From: an uncultured Pseudomonadota bacterium
Lineage (GTDB): Bacteria > Pseudomonadota > Gammaproteobacteria > Steroidobacterales > Steroidobacteraceae
Assembly: GCA_903890265.1 (NCBI GenBank)
Contig: CAITAM010000245.1
Coordinates: 1 to 6,702, forward strand
Length of the DNA: 6,702 bases
Reading direction: 5' to 3'
The position numbers and the translations under genes are program-made. The stretch's first letter is position 1. The number at the start of each line of letters is the position of its first letter. Under the pieces are notes generated by a model. It searched no databases, was not told where the DNA came from, and saw nothing but the letters and a program-made list of their open reading frames with translations. Shown here one piece after another: positions 1 through 6,646 of the stretch.

Positions 1-453
1 GGCATCGGCCCACGCCTTGAACGCCGCGGCATGGGTACCACCGAGCAGTATCGGCACCTTAATCCCCTGCGGTGGCACGGCCGTCATGACCGCCGCTTCG
101 ACGTACCGACCTCCGGCGCCGTTAACGACGACGGATGCGCGCTGCTTGGTCATCGGCGAGACCGAGTTCAGGTCGACAAAGAACGCGCCCGATCGAATTC
201 CGCCGGCGGTCTCGGCCGCCGCGACCTCGGCCTGCGCCGCGGTCACGGCACAGAAGACCACGTCGCACGCCTCGGCCGCCTCGGCGGCGCTGGCCAGCGC
301 CTCGACACCGAGGGCCGCGGCACCCTGACTCGGCCCGCTGGCCGGGTCGGCGAACCGGCGATCGTACGCCCTAACGACGTGTCCCGTTGCGCGCGCGCTT
401 TCGGCAAAAATCCTGCCGACCTCGCCGAGCCCGATGATCGCAATCGTACCCAC
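1..453 (-). CDS. NAD(P)-dependent oxidoreductase, 6PGDH/3-hydroxyisobutyrate dehydrogenase superfamily (DUF1932-type), N-terminal part only
   Basis: Reading leftward from a GTG at 451-453 gives 151 residues with no stop before the window edge, so the C-terminal domain is missing. The start lies directly before the first beta strand of a Rossmann fold: residues 2-13 read GTIAIIGLGEVG, containing the GxGxxG dinucleotide-binding loop. An acidic residue, Asp31 (VVRAYDR), follows the second strand and hints at NAD rather than NADP. DLNSVSP at 94-100 matches the substrate-site signature of beta-hydroxyacid dehydrogenases. EAAVMTAVPP at 119-128 replaces the usual GAPVSG-type segment and resembles relatives that carry a C-terminal DUF1932 domain; this is recalled family knowledge and was not searched. 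No ATG is in frame here, and the Shine-Dalgarno is only a weak GGGGAA-like run. The gene follows the TonB-dependent receptor by 91 bp on the same strand. The substrate is unknown; a hydroxy acid oxidised in the cytoplasm is the usual family role. Confidence 0.85.
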   Translation of the reverse strand, partial: MGTIAIIGLGEVGRIFAESARATGHVVRAYDRRFADPASGPSQGAAALGVEALASAAEAAEACDVVFCAVTAAQAEVAAAETAGGIRSGAFFVDLNSVSPMTKQRASVVVNGAGGRYVEAAVMTAVPPQGIKVPILLGGTHAAAFKAWADA

Positions 454-505
454 CTGCGCCCATTCCCCGCCGCACCGGAACCGAACCGAGAGTGCCAAAG
501 GCCGA

Positions 506-533
506 TACCCGCCGGCAATCCTGCCGGCGGGTA
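506..533 (-). terminator. Perfect 12-bp inverted repeat with 4-nt loop, downstream of the TonB-dependent receptor
   Basis: The left arm TACCCGCCGGCA (506-517) and right arm TGCCGGCGGGTA (522-533) are exact reverse complements around the loop ATCC. The hairpin begins 11 bp after the receptor stop codon on the minus strand and sits 53 bp before the dehydrogenase GTG. On the minus strand the bases after the stem are TCGGCCTTTGG, so a real U-tract is lacking. It may be a weak terminator, a partial terminator that lowers dehydrogenase expression, or a 3'-end stabilising structure of the receptor mRNA. The inverted repeat is certain; its function is inferred. Confidence 0.5.
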
Positions 534-544
534 CCCGTGCGGTC

Positions 545-2872
545 TCAGAACTTCACGCCCATCGTCACACCGAAGGTGCGCGGGTCCGTAGCGGGCACGT
601 TCTGCGAGCCATAGAGTCCCGATACCGGCGTACCGGTCGGGTAGGTGGTGATCTGCAGCTTTTTCTCAATGTTCTGCACGTACGCGCCGCCGTAGAATTT
701 GCCGTTCGGCGCGGTGTAGCGGATGTCTGCCGACGTGCGCGTGAACGAGGGCTGCGTGTAGCTGATGTACGGACCGAGATTCGTCTCGAGGTACGAACTG
801 CTGTACTTGAAGTCAAGGTGCGCGCGGACGGTCGCCCCATTCGCCACGTTCCAGTAGTGGTTGTAGCGCAGGTTCCCGACGAACGTCGGCGTGTTGTCCA
901 GGTCGCGACCTGACAGGTCCACCGCGTTGCCGGCAGGATCCTTCTCCTGGAGCGCGACGTACTTGGACTTGAGCAGCGTCATGCTGAAGCCGATCTCATC
1001 CGACGGGGTTGCCCGCCAGGTCAGGTCGTTCTCCCAGCCGTAGATTTTCGCCGGCACGACTTCCGTGACGATGACCAGCTGGCCGTTGTAGGAAATCAGG
1101 CCGCTGGTCTGCCGGGCCGAATAGTCGTAGTAGAAAAGGTCGGAGTTGAACTCAAAATTCGGCGCCGGACGACCTTTGTAGCCGATTTCGTAGGAGGTGA
1201 GAGTCTCCGGGCCGTAGGGGTACGGACCGCCGTTCGCACGCGGGTCGCTGTCGTTGAAGCCACCGCCCTTGAAGCCGGTCGCCACGTTCGCGTAGAGCAT
1301 CTGCGTGTCGGTGAAGTGCCACGCTGCACCCACCTTGTACGTGGTCTTGCTGTCGCTCTCCGAGCCGTTATTGGGGAATCCAACGCAATCCGCTGGCGCG
1401 ATGCAGGGTTTTCCATCGGGCGTCGGCCAGTAAAACGGGGGCGTCTTCGAGGCCGACAGCGGCGGCGGCGCGTAGGGGCCCGGCGCGAACGTTCCGTGCC
1501 GCTCCACCGAGTCATTGGTGTAGCGCAGGCCCAGGGTGAGATCGAGCGCGCTCGTGGCGTGCCAGGTGGTCTGCGCGAACACGCCTTTCGCGGTGTGCAG
1601 CGTCTGGTTGAGCGGGTCGATGCCGTTCAGGCTGTCAGAAACCTGAGGGTAGCCCGTGACACTGTTGGGGTACCCCGTGCCGGTGGATGCAGCGGACCAG
1701 TTATGGTCGCTCTCGTGGCTGTTCTCGTGGTAGTAGGTGAGACCGGCAACCCAGTCAAAGGGCCCGGGCGTCGAGTTCGCAATGCGTACTTCGTGCGAGT
1801 CGGTCAGGAAGTGCGCGTTGTACTGCCGCCACAGGTACGTCGGTACGCTGTAGGGCTGGCCGATATTGTTGTTAGCGAGCGGGTTACTGGTGGTCGTCGA
1901 GTACTCGTCGGCCGAGTAGTTGTAGTACGCACCAACGTACGTCAAGTGGGCCGGGCCAAACGTCCAGTTAAACTCGGCACCGAAATTGGAGTAGGTGTCG
2001 TCAAGCCGGTTCGGGAACGGATTGAGATAGACCTGGCGCTGGTCGGCGCCGGTGGATTTTGTCAGCAGTGAGTCGTACAGCACGCCGCCCGGGCCGAGGC
2101 CACCGATACTGCCATTGGTCTGGCGCAGCAGCAGGCTCATGTCGTCGTTGATCGACCACAGCAGCGAGATTCTCGACGTGAGATCGTTCTGGTCGTTGGC
2201 GACCGGAGCACCCGTGCCGAGCTGGGTCGTGTACGCGTCGTGCACGTTGTAGTTGACGGCCGCGCGGATCGCAATCGAGTCGGTCAGCGGGACGTTGACC
2301 ACCCCGGTCGTCCGGCGCGTATTGAAATCGCCAACCGTCAGGTCGGCACTCGCCTCGAAGACGTTCTTCGGCTGGTTGCTGATGACATTGATCGCACCGC
2401 CGGTACTGCTCTGGCCGTACAGCGTGCCCTGCGGCCCTTTCAGCACCTCGACGCGCGCGAGATCAAAGAACGATCCGCTCTGTTCGTAGCCGCGATTAAG
2501 GGCGATGCCATCGACGTTGAACGCGATCCCCGGGACGCCCTTGCTGGTGGTATCCACGGACGTGACGCCGCGGATGGACACGACGTTACCAAACACGCCC
2601 TTGTTGACACTGATGGACGGATCCACGTTCGACAGATCCGCGACCGTGATGACCTGGGACACCTTCAGGGTGTCGCCGCTGTACGTCGAGAGTGCGATCG
2701 GCGTCTTGAGCGCACTTTCGGTGCGCTTTTCGGCGGTCACGACGATCTCGTCGAGGACCGTGCCTGCGGCCGCTGCCGGTGAGGCATCCGGTGCCGCGGC
2801 CCGCGCCTGCAGGGCGACCGCAGCGATCGCGGCGGCCAGAATCTTCGATGAATAGGTGTTGTGCTTTCCCAT
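545..2872 (-). CDS. TonB-dependent outer-membrane receptor
   Basis: This is a complete 775-residue receptor, in the normal size range. Residues 1 to about 25 form a Sec signal peptide with a hydrophobic core (ILAAAIAAVAL) and an ARA cleavage-type site at 23-25. DEIVVTAEKR at 41-50 is the usual TonB-box-proximal signature. The plug domain spans roughly 54-168 and includes VEVLKGPQGTLYGQSSTGGA at 141-160. The rest is a 22-strand-type barrel with family segments LGLRYTND (448-455), GFKGGGFN (533-540) and YEIGYKG (561-567), ending in a terminal Phe (GVKF) as expected for BAM-dependent assembly. The only cysteines, Cys490 and Cys496, lie in a proline-rich predicted surface loop. A strong AGGAGAGGAAGG ribosome site places AGGA 7 nt before the ATG and supports this start. 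The protein would import a ligand into the periplasm using TonB-ExbBD energy. The ligand cannot be read from the sequence: siderophores are common, but no Fur-box-like site or siderophore gene is visible, and nearby catabolic genes leave an organic substrate possible. Confidence 0.96.
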   Translation of the reverse strand: MGKHNTYSSKILAAAIAAVALQARAAAPDASPAAAAGTVLDEIVVTAEKRTESALKTPIALSTYSGDTLKVSQVITVADLSNVDPSISVNKGVFGNVVSIRGVTSVDTTSKGVPGIAFNVDGIALNRGYEQSGSFFDLARVEVLKGPQGTLYGQSSTGGAINVISNQPKNVFEASADLTVGDFNTRRTTGVVNVPLTDSIAIRAAVNYNVHDAYTTQLGTGAPVANDQNDLTSRISLLWSINDDMSLLLRQTNGSIGGLGPGGVLYDSLLTKSTGADQRQVYLNPFPNRLDDTYSNFGAEFNWTFGPAHLTYVGAYYNYSADEYSTTTSNPLANNNIGQPYSVPTYLWRQYNAHFLTDSHEVRIANSTPGPFDWVAGLTYYHENSHESDHNWSAASTGTGYPNSVTGYPQVSDSLNGIDPLNQTLHTAKGVFAQTTWHATSALDLTLGLRYTNDSVERHGTFAPGPYAPPPLSASKTPPFYWPTPDGKPCIAPADCVGFPNNGSESDSKTTYKVGAAWHFTDTQMLYANVATGFKGGGFNDSDPRANGGPYPYGPETLTSYEIGYKGRPAPNFEFNSDLFYYDYSARQTSGLISYNGQLVIVTEVVPAKIYGWENDLTWRATPSDEIGFSMTLLKSKYVALQEKDPAGNAVDLSGRDLDNTPTFVGNLRYNHYWNVANGATVRAHLDFKYSSSYLETNLGPYISYTQPSFTRTSADIRYTAPNGKFYGGAYVQNIEKKLQITTYPTGTPVSGLYGSQNVPATDPRTFGVTMGVKF

Positions 2873-2969
2873 AGGGCCTTCCTCTCCTGGACGGTCGGTA
2901 CGTGGGCAGACGCGTCGCGATGTGCGCTCTCCCGGTGCGTCACTGGTACCGACAACGCCTCGCCGGATG

Positions 2970-3060
2970 CCTATACCTTGTTTAGACTGGCGCTATAACG
3001 AAACGAAAATCGCTCGTATTGGACTGATTTTTAGGTTTTTTTTCAGCGATCAGCCAACGC
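2970..3060 (-). promoter_or_regulatory. AT-rich promoter-like zone upstream of the TonB-dependent receptor
   Basis: The 288-bp gap between the membrane-protein gene and the receptor holds a patch much richer in A/T than its surroundings, with runs of T at 3029-3046 on the plus strand. On the minus strand, GTTATA (2999-2994) and TATAGG (2975-2970) are 18 bp apart and could be weak -35/-10 boxes, each with only partial agreement to consensus. A start near 2963 would give a leader of about 90 nt before the receptor ATG. No clear operator or Fur box was found. The AT-rich patch is plain; the exact boxes are a guess. Confidence 0.3.
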
Positions 3061-3160
3061 CGGGCTGCACCCAACCTGTCAGTCACGGACCCCGGAGCGA
3101 GTCCGCGCGCACCGTTTGCGCACTGCGTTGCACCAATTATGCCCAGCGCTTCAGGCGGGG

Positions 3161-3631
3161 CTAACGCGCACCCCGGTGCTTGATCCAGAGCGCGACGGGA
3201 ACGCTGAACGCGAAGGTGTGTGACACGAAGCCGTTCAGCACGCCGTAGACGGTGTACGTCGGCGGCGCGGGCGAAAACAACGCCAGCACGACGTTGTGCA
3301 TGACGACCCAGGCTAATATCCCGTAGAAAAGCGCCGCGAGCGTCGCCTCCACGCCTCGAGCGCGCAGCGCCGGCCACGCCCACGAAAACGGCACAGCCCA
3401 CGCCACCGCCGTCGCGTAGTGGATCAGCCCTGATGCCGCGAGGGACGCGGCCGCCGGCCACGCCTTGACCTCGTTGCCAAGGGCCAGCACCGCCGAGTTC
3501 TGGAAAAGACCGAAGACCGTCCGCAGATGCAGCAGGTGCACCCAGACGACGAGCTCATAACCCCAGATGACCGTGCCACCGAGCAGGCCCGCTTCGACCC
3601 CGACCCACGTCCTACTCAGTTTTTTTGTCAT
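3161..3631 (-). CDS. Unassigned inner-membrane protein with about four transmembrane helices
   Basis: This 156-residue protein is mostly hydrophobic. I place membrane segments at about 10-33, 60-87, 96-120 and 128-150, with basic ends (MTKKLSR at the start, KHRGAR at the finish). Histidines and aromatics sit within or next to helices: HY at 71-72, WVVMH at 108-112 and SH at 137-138. The order 'HY ... W-x-x-MH ... P ... SH' loosely recalls YagU/DUF1440-like membrane proteins, but the match is from memory and weak. The ATG is 12 bp beyond the hydrolase stop. Its likely ribosome site AGGA overlaps that TAG stop (TAGGA), 10 nt before the start, which suggests translational coupling in a two-gene operon. 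The product's job is unknown. Its pairing with a membrane-anchored hydrolase suggests the two act at the same membrane, but nothing shows contact. It is not an obvious transporter or enzyme. Confidence 0.8.
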   Translation of the reverse strand: MTKKLSRTWVGVEAGLLGGTVIWGYELVVWVHLLHLRTVFGLFQNSAVLALGNEVKAWPAAASLAASGLIHYATAVAWAVPFSWAWPALRARGVEATLAALFYGILAWVVMHNVVLALFSPAPPTYTVYGVLNGFVSHTFAFSVPVALWIKHRGAR

Positions 3632-3643
3632 TGCGCAGGAATC

Positions 3644-4636
3644 CTAGCGTTTATGATTGAGGAGCGCGCCCTGCAGGAAATCCGCGACGACATCCAGGTT
3701 GGCCTTGCCGTCGAACCGCGAATCGCCGTGACCGGCACCCTCCAGCATCTGCAGCGAGACCCGCTCGGCGCCCACGACAGGGAGCAGCAACTGGTAGAGC
3801 TCCCGACTCTGCTCACCAGGCACGGTGCAATCGGCGGTTCCCGCCTGAATGAGCATCGGTGGCGCCGTGGCTGACAGGTGGCTGACCGGACTCGCCTGCC
3901 GGGCGAGCGCGGCATTCTGCTGGATTGGCGCACCGATGTAGCGCGACTCCGGAGAATCCGCGGCGTCATGCGTCATCGCGCCCGGCCCGCATCCGGCGGC
4001 ACCGAGCTGGCGGTCCATGCTCAGAAAATCGGTCGGACCGAACATGGAGATCGCTGCCTGGACGCGGTCGGAAACGTCTGCCATTCCGAGACTGGCGTCA
4101 TAGAGTGCCGGGTCGTCGGCCGTCAGCGCGACTTGCAGCGCGAGGTTCGCGCCAGCGGACTTGCCCCATACCCCGATGGCATCCGGGTTCACGTTGAGAC
4201 GGGCAGCGTTCGCGCGCAACCACCGTACCGCCGCTTTCGCGTCGACCACGGCGGCCGGGAAAACGGCCTCGCCTGACATCCGGTAGTTGATACTCGCCAG
4301 CGCGATACCGAGCGCGTTCAGGCGGCGTATGTCGGCGTAGAAGCCGAGGAAGGGCTCGCGCTTGTCGCCGAAGCGGAACGCGCCCCCGTGGATGTAGACG
4401 ACGACGGGAAAGGGACCCGGGCCCGGCGGCAGGTAAAGGTCGAGTTTCTGGCTGGGCGAACGCGTGGCGTAGACCAGGTCGGCGCTGGTGGCGCGCGGCG
4501 CCAGTGCGCGCTGCGCCCCGAGTGCACCGCCGACCAGCACGAAGACGCCGATGCCGGCCCGCAAGGCCCACCAGCGCCAGGTTCTTGGCCGGCGTGCGCC
4601 GCTGCCGTTGGATGCCGGGCTGACCTGTTCGGGCAT
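3644..4636 (-). CDS. Membrane-anchored alpha/beta-hydrolase (HSL/BD-FAE-type esterase)
   Basis: This 330-residue protein has a basic N-terminus and one hydrophobic helix at about 22-45, so the catalytic domain is probably held in the periplasm. The catalytic features are intact. HGGAF at 83-87 forms the oxyanion hole. GKSAG at 158-162 holds the nucleophile Ser160. Asp269 (GTADCTVP) and His303 (GAGHGDS) complete the triad. Family knowledge says such enzymes hydrolyse carboxylic esters of small or medium acyl or aryl groups; the substrate here is not determinable. The only two cysteines, Cys216 and Cys270, could form a disulfide near the catalytic Asp, consistent with export. The start is well supported by AGGAG 7 nt before the ATG. 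The gene is first in an operon with the membrane protein 12 bp downstream, and it is divergent from the alcohol dehydrogenase. A cleaved signal peptide instead of an anchor is possible, although no convincing cleavage site or lipobox is seen. Confidence 0.93.
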   Translation of the reverse strand: MPEQVSPASNGSGARRPRTWRWWALRAGIGVFVLVGGALGAQRALAPRATSADLVYATRSPSQKLDLYLPPGPGPFPVVVYIHGGAFRFGDKREPFLGFYADIRRLNALGIALASINYRMSGEAVFPAAVVDAKAAVRWLRANAARLNVNPDAIGVWGKSAGANLALQVALTADDPALYDASLGMADVSDRVQAAISMFGPTDFLSMDRQLGAAGCGPGAMTHDAADSPESRYIGAPIQQNAALARQASPVSHLSATAPPMLIQAGTADCTVPGEQSRELYQLLLPVVGAERVSLQMLEGAGHGDSRFDGKANLDVVADFLQGALLNHKR

Positions 4637-4745
4637 GGGTTTACTCCTGGTACGGCTGTCGGGTGTCCAGGCCGGCTAACGACCGGAACCCTGCGACCGT
4701 CCCACAAATGTGCGGGTACCTACTATTCAAAAATCGGTACTCGTT

Positions 4746-4774
4746 TTCCCAATCCGACCGGCTTCGGTTATACC
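4746..4774 (+). promoter_or_regulatory. Candidate sigma70-like promoter for the alcohol dehydrogenase
   Basis: TTCCCA at 4746-4751 (4 of 6 to TTGACA) and TATACC at 4769-4774 (4 of 6 to TATAAT) are separated by exactly 17 bp. Transcription would start near 4781 and leave a leader of about 195 nt before the ATG at 4977. The match is moderate and untested. The -10 lies inside the inverted repeat at 4756-4782. Confidence 0.35.
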
Positions 4775-4782
4775 AGCCGGTC
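4756..4782. promoter_or_regulatory. Inverted repeat, candidate operator over the divergent promoters
   Basis: GACCGGCT (4756-4763) and AGCCGGTC (4775-4782) are perfect 8-bp reverse complements, 11 bp apart. Their centres are 19 bp apart, close to two helical turns, as expected for a dimeric repressor binding one face of the DNA. The spacer holds the overlapping -10-like elements of both divergent genes, so a bound protein could control both at once. The repeat is plain in the sequence; the operator role is inferred and the binding protein is unknown. Confidence 0.45.
4767..4775 (-). promoter_or_regulatory. Candidate extended -10 promoter for the esterase operon
   Basis: On the minus strand these bases read TGGTATAAC: a TATAAC hexamer (5 of 6 to TATAAT) preceded by the TGN of an extended -10 element. 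No good -35 is seen upstream, which is tolerable for extended -10 promoters. Transcription would start near 4760, about 124 nt before the hydrolase ATG. It overlaps the plus-strand candidate -10 almost completely. Confidence 0.4.
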
Positions 4783-4976
4783 CGGCGGGGGTGCCCTCGA
4801 TGCCGGGACCGGATCGCGCTGCAGGCTCCCGTGCGCCACCGCACCGACCCCGTCCGCTTCCGTGCGCAACGCTTCGGCCTTCGTGGCGCCGTTTTCCTTT
4901 TGGACGACGTCGGCTGCCGATGTCTCGATCCGGCCGCACCCCGCAGGCGGCACACCCCACGCACAGGTCCGTTCCC

Positions 4977-6017
4977 ATGAAAGCATTCGTCTACCTAGGC
5001 CCCGGCAAGCACGCCCTGCAGGATCACTCGAAGCCGGCACTCGGCCTGCCGACAGACGCCATCGTGCGGGTCACGAAGACCACGATCTGCGGCACCGACC
5101 TGCACATACTGAAGGGCGACGTCCCAAGCTGTACGCCCGGCCGGGTCCTCGGTCACGAGGGCGTCGGGGTGGTCGAGGAGGTAGGCACGGCCGTCACGGC
5201 ATTCAAGGCCGGCGACAAGGTACTGGTGTCCTGCATCAGCGCCTGCGGCAAATGCGAGTACTGCCGACGCCTGATGTTCTCGCACTGCACGACCGGTGGC
5301 TGGATTCTGGGCAACACGATCGACGGCACCCAGGCCGAGTTCGTCCGCATACCGTACGCGGATACCAGCCTCTATCACCTGCCCGCGGGCGTCGATGACG
5401 AGGCGCTCGTGATGCTGAGCGACATCCTGCCAACGGGGTTTGAGTGCGGCGTCCTGAACGGCAGGGTGCAGCCGGGTTCGACGGTCGCGATCGTGGGCTC
5501 GGGCCCGATCGGGCTCGCCGCGCTGCTGACCGCGCAGTTCTTTTCACCGGCAAAGATCATCGTGGTTGACGTGGACGACAACCGGCTCGCGACCGCATCA
5601 CGCTTCGGTGCGACGCATACGGTCAACAGTCGCGACGGCACCGCACCGGAGCAGATTCTCAAGATCACGAACGGTCGCGGCGTCGACACCGCCATCGAGG
5701 CGGTCGGCGTGGCAGCGACTTTCGACCTCTGCCAGAAGATCCTCGCGCCCGGCGCGACGCTTGCCAATATCGGCGTGCACGGCGCCAAGGTCGACCTGCA
5801 CCTTGAGAGCCTCTGGGATCGAAACATCACGATCACGACGCGCCTCGTCGACGCGGCGAGCACGCCGATGCTGCTCGCCACGCTGACGGCGCGCAAGATC
5901 GACCCGATGCGCCTCATCACCCACCACTTCACGCTCGATCGGATCGAGGACGCCTACGAGACCTTCGGCAATGCGGCAAAGTCGAGTGCGCTCAAGGTGA
6001 TTATTTCGGCGCGCTGA
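4977..6017 (+). CDS. Zinc-dependent medium-chain alcohol dehydrogenase
   Basis: This complete 346-residue enzyme of the MDR superfamily would oxidise an alcohol to an aldehyde or ketone in the cytoplasm. Catalytic-zinc residues are Cys38 (TTICGTDLH), His60-Glu61 (GHEGVG) and Asp150 (LSDILPTGF), the same layout as secondary alcohol dehydrogenases of the Thermoanaerobacter/Clostridium beijerinckii type. A structural-zinc cluster is also intact, with Cys90, Cys93, Cys96 and Cys104 (C-x2-C-x2-C-x7-C). The Rossmann loop is GSGPIG (174-179). Asp198 at the end of the next strand (IIVVDVD) points to NAD rather than NADP. GGWILG and DGTQAEFVRIPYAD (about 107-129) are typical of a widespread bacterial ADH subfamily. 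The ATG at 4977 is chosen because MKAFVYLGPGK is the standard family N-terminus, although its ribosome site (AGG, 9 nt upstream) is weak and the frame stays open for 89 codons further upstream. The gene is divergent from the esterase, and its 3' end overlaps the convergent CGNR gene. Confidence 0.96.
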   Translation: MKAFVYLGPGKHALQDHSKPALGLPTDAIVRVTKTTICGTDLHILKGDVPSCTPGRVLGHEGVGVVEEVGTAVTAFKAGDKVLVSCISACGKCEYCRRLMFSHCTTGGWILGNTIDGTQAEFVRIPYADTSLYHLPAGVDDEALVMLSDILPTGFECGVLNGRVQPGSTVAIVGSGPIGLAALLTAQFFSPAKIIVVDVDDNRLATASRFGATHTVNSRDGTAPEQILKITNGRGVDTAIEAVGVAATFDLCQKILAPGATLANIGVHGAKVDLHLESLWDRNITITTRLVDAASTPMLLATLTARKIDPMRLITHHFTLDRIEDAYETFGNAAKSSALKVIISAR

Positions 6018-6627
6018 TCGCACGCCGTCGGGCCCGGGCCCGGAACGCGGCAACCTTCGCACGGTTGCCGCAGGTCTCTGCGCTACAGAACCGACGCGTA
6101 CCGGACTTGGTCCGATCGAGGAACCAGAGGCTGCAGACCGGCCCCTCGCACACGCGAACGCGGCCGAGATCCTCCTCCGTCAGCAGTCGCGCCGCCGCCA
6201 GCGCCAGCGGCACGAGGAGCTGGCGAGGCGCGTCTGCCCGCTCCTGAACGGTCAGCCGGACGAGGCCGTCCTCTGCCTGCAGGCGAGCGAAAGCCGAGCC
6301 CTCGGCCAGCCAATCGTTGAGTGCGCTGATCAGGGCCCGGTCGGCGCGCGCCGTCGCGCCGGCGCGAAGCGCGCTGCGAAGTTGTTCGCGCAGCGTCCGC
6401 GCGTCGCCCGCCAGCGTGTCCGCCGCGGCCGTGCCGTTCCGGCGGGAGATCCGCTCGCCGTCGCCTGCGCGGAGGTGCCCCGCCGCCTCCAGCCAGCGGA
6501 AAAACGCCGCGCCGTCACCGATCCACTCGACGGCCACGCCGTCCGGCGTGGCGTACGTGTTCAGGAAATCGAGCGCGGGGTGGCTCGCAAGAAAGAGCGG
6601 CGGCGGAAGGACGGTGGCAGGACTCAT
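6001..6627 (-). CDS. CGNR zinc-finger (ABATE-domain) transcription factor
   Basis: This is a 208-residue protein from the ATG at 6627. HPALDFLNT at 16-24 is the typical opening of the N-terminal ABATE-type domain. The middle is helical and rich in Ala and Arg. The C-terminus is a clear CGNR zinc finger: CEGPVC (Cys160, Cys165), then FLDRTKSGTRRFCS (Cys181) and CGNR at 186-189 (Cys186), followed by a basic tail (KVAAFRARARRR) suited to DNA binding. The family is thought to act as ligand-responsive regulators; the effector is unknown. A start at TTG 6663 would add 12 residues (MSNFILIVTLSS), but that codon lies inside the promoter-like -35. Neither start has a Shine-Dalgarno, and the ATG falls about where transcription would begin, so a leaderless mRNA is possible. 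The stop (6001-6003) lies inside the end of the convergent alcohol dehydrogenase gene. It is divergent from an unseen gene to the right, the usual place for a target. Confidence 0.92.
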   Translation of the reverse strand: MSPATVLPPPLFLASHPALDFLNTYATPDGVAVEWIGDGAAFFRWLEAAGHLRAGDGERISRRNGTAAADTLAGDARTLREQLRSALRAGATARADRALISALNDWLAEGSAFARLQAEDGLVRLTVQERADAPRQLLVPLALAAARLLTEEDLGRVRVCEGPVCSLWFLDRTKSGTRRFCSAETCGNRAKVAAFRARARRRAISAPK

Positions 6628-6632
6628 GGAAG

Positions 6633-6646
6633 AAAGAGTAACTATC
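6633..6646. repeat. 14-bp direct repeat, copy 1
   Basis: AAAGAGTAACTATC occurs here and again, identically, at 6673-6686, exactly 40 bp away. This copy covers the candidate -10 of the CGNR gene promoter, 6 bp upstream of the chosen ATG. It is probably a protein-binding site, with the CGNR protein itself a natural candidate. Confidence 0.75.

Larger units (their letters stand above)
4637..4976. other. Divergent intergenic region between esterase and alcohol dehydrogenase genes
   Basis: This 340-bp stretch holds no gene I can support. The part nearer the esterase (about 4700-4775) is relatively AT-rich and contains the promoter and inverted-repeat elements listed separately. It also has a small imperfect dyad at 4701-4716 (CACA-AA-TGTG core). 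The part from about 4783 to 4976 is GC-rich. It is open in the dehydrogenase frame, but its translation (MRVPTIQKSV...) is rich in Pro and Arg and unlike any dehydrogenase N-terminus, so it is best read as a long 5' leader. I see no riboswitch-like structure. Confidence 0.6.

Noticed and set aside
31..591. Plus-strand open frame opposite the partial dehydrogenase
   Set aside because: The minus strand encodes a clear Rossmann-fold dehydrogenase from a GTG. The plus-strand product is Arg/Gly/Pro-rich with no recognisable motif, a typical high-GC mirror frame.
1316..2071. 251-codon plus-strand open frame within the TonB-dependent receptor gene
   Set aside because: It lies wholly antisense to a strongly supported receptor, has no ribosome site or domain, and has a composition expected of a shadow frame.
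2873..3160. Fur box upstream of the TonB-dependent receptor
   Set aside because: No sequence close to the GATAATGATAATCATTATC consensus was found, so iron control is not supported from sequence.
3168..3179. Small palindrome (GCACC-CC-GGTGC) as a terminator
   Set aside because: The stem is only 5 bp with a 2-nt loop, lies inside the coding sequence and has no T-run.
4538..4600. Twin-arginine signal in the esterase N-terminus
   Set aside because: The RR is in ARRPRTW, which lacks the consensus residues after the arginine pair. A simple membrane anchor explains the segment better.
4710..4976. 89-codon N-terminal extension of the alcohol dehydrogenase
   Set aside because: The family starts at MKAF (4977). 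The extension is Pro/Arg-rich, is not hydrophobic enough for a signal peptide, and overlaps the promoter elements.
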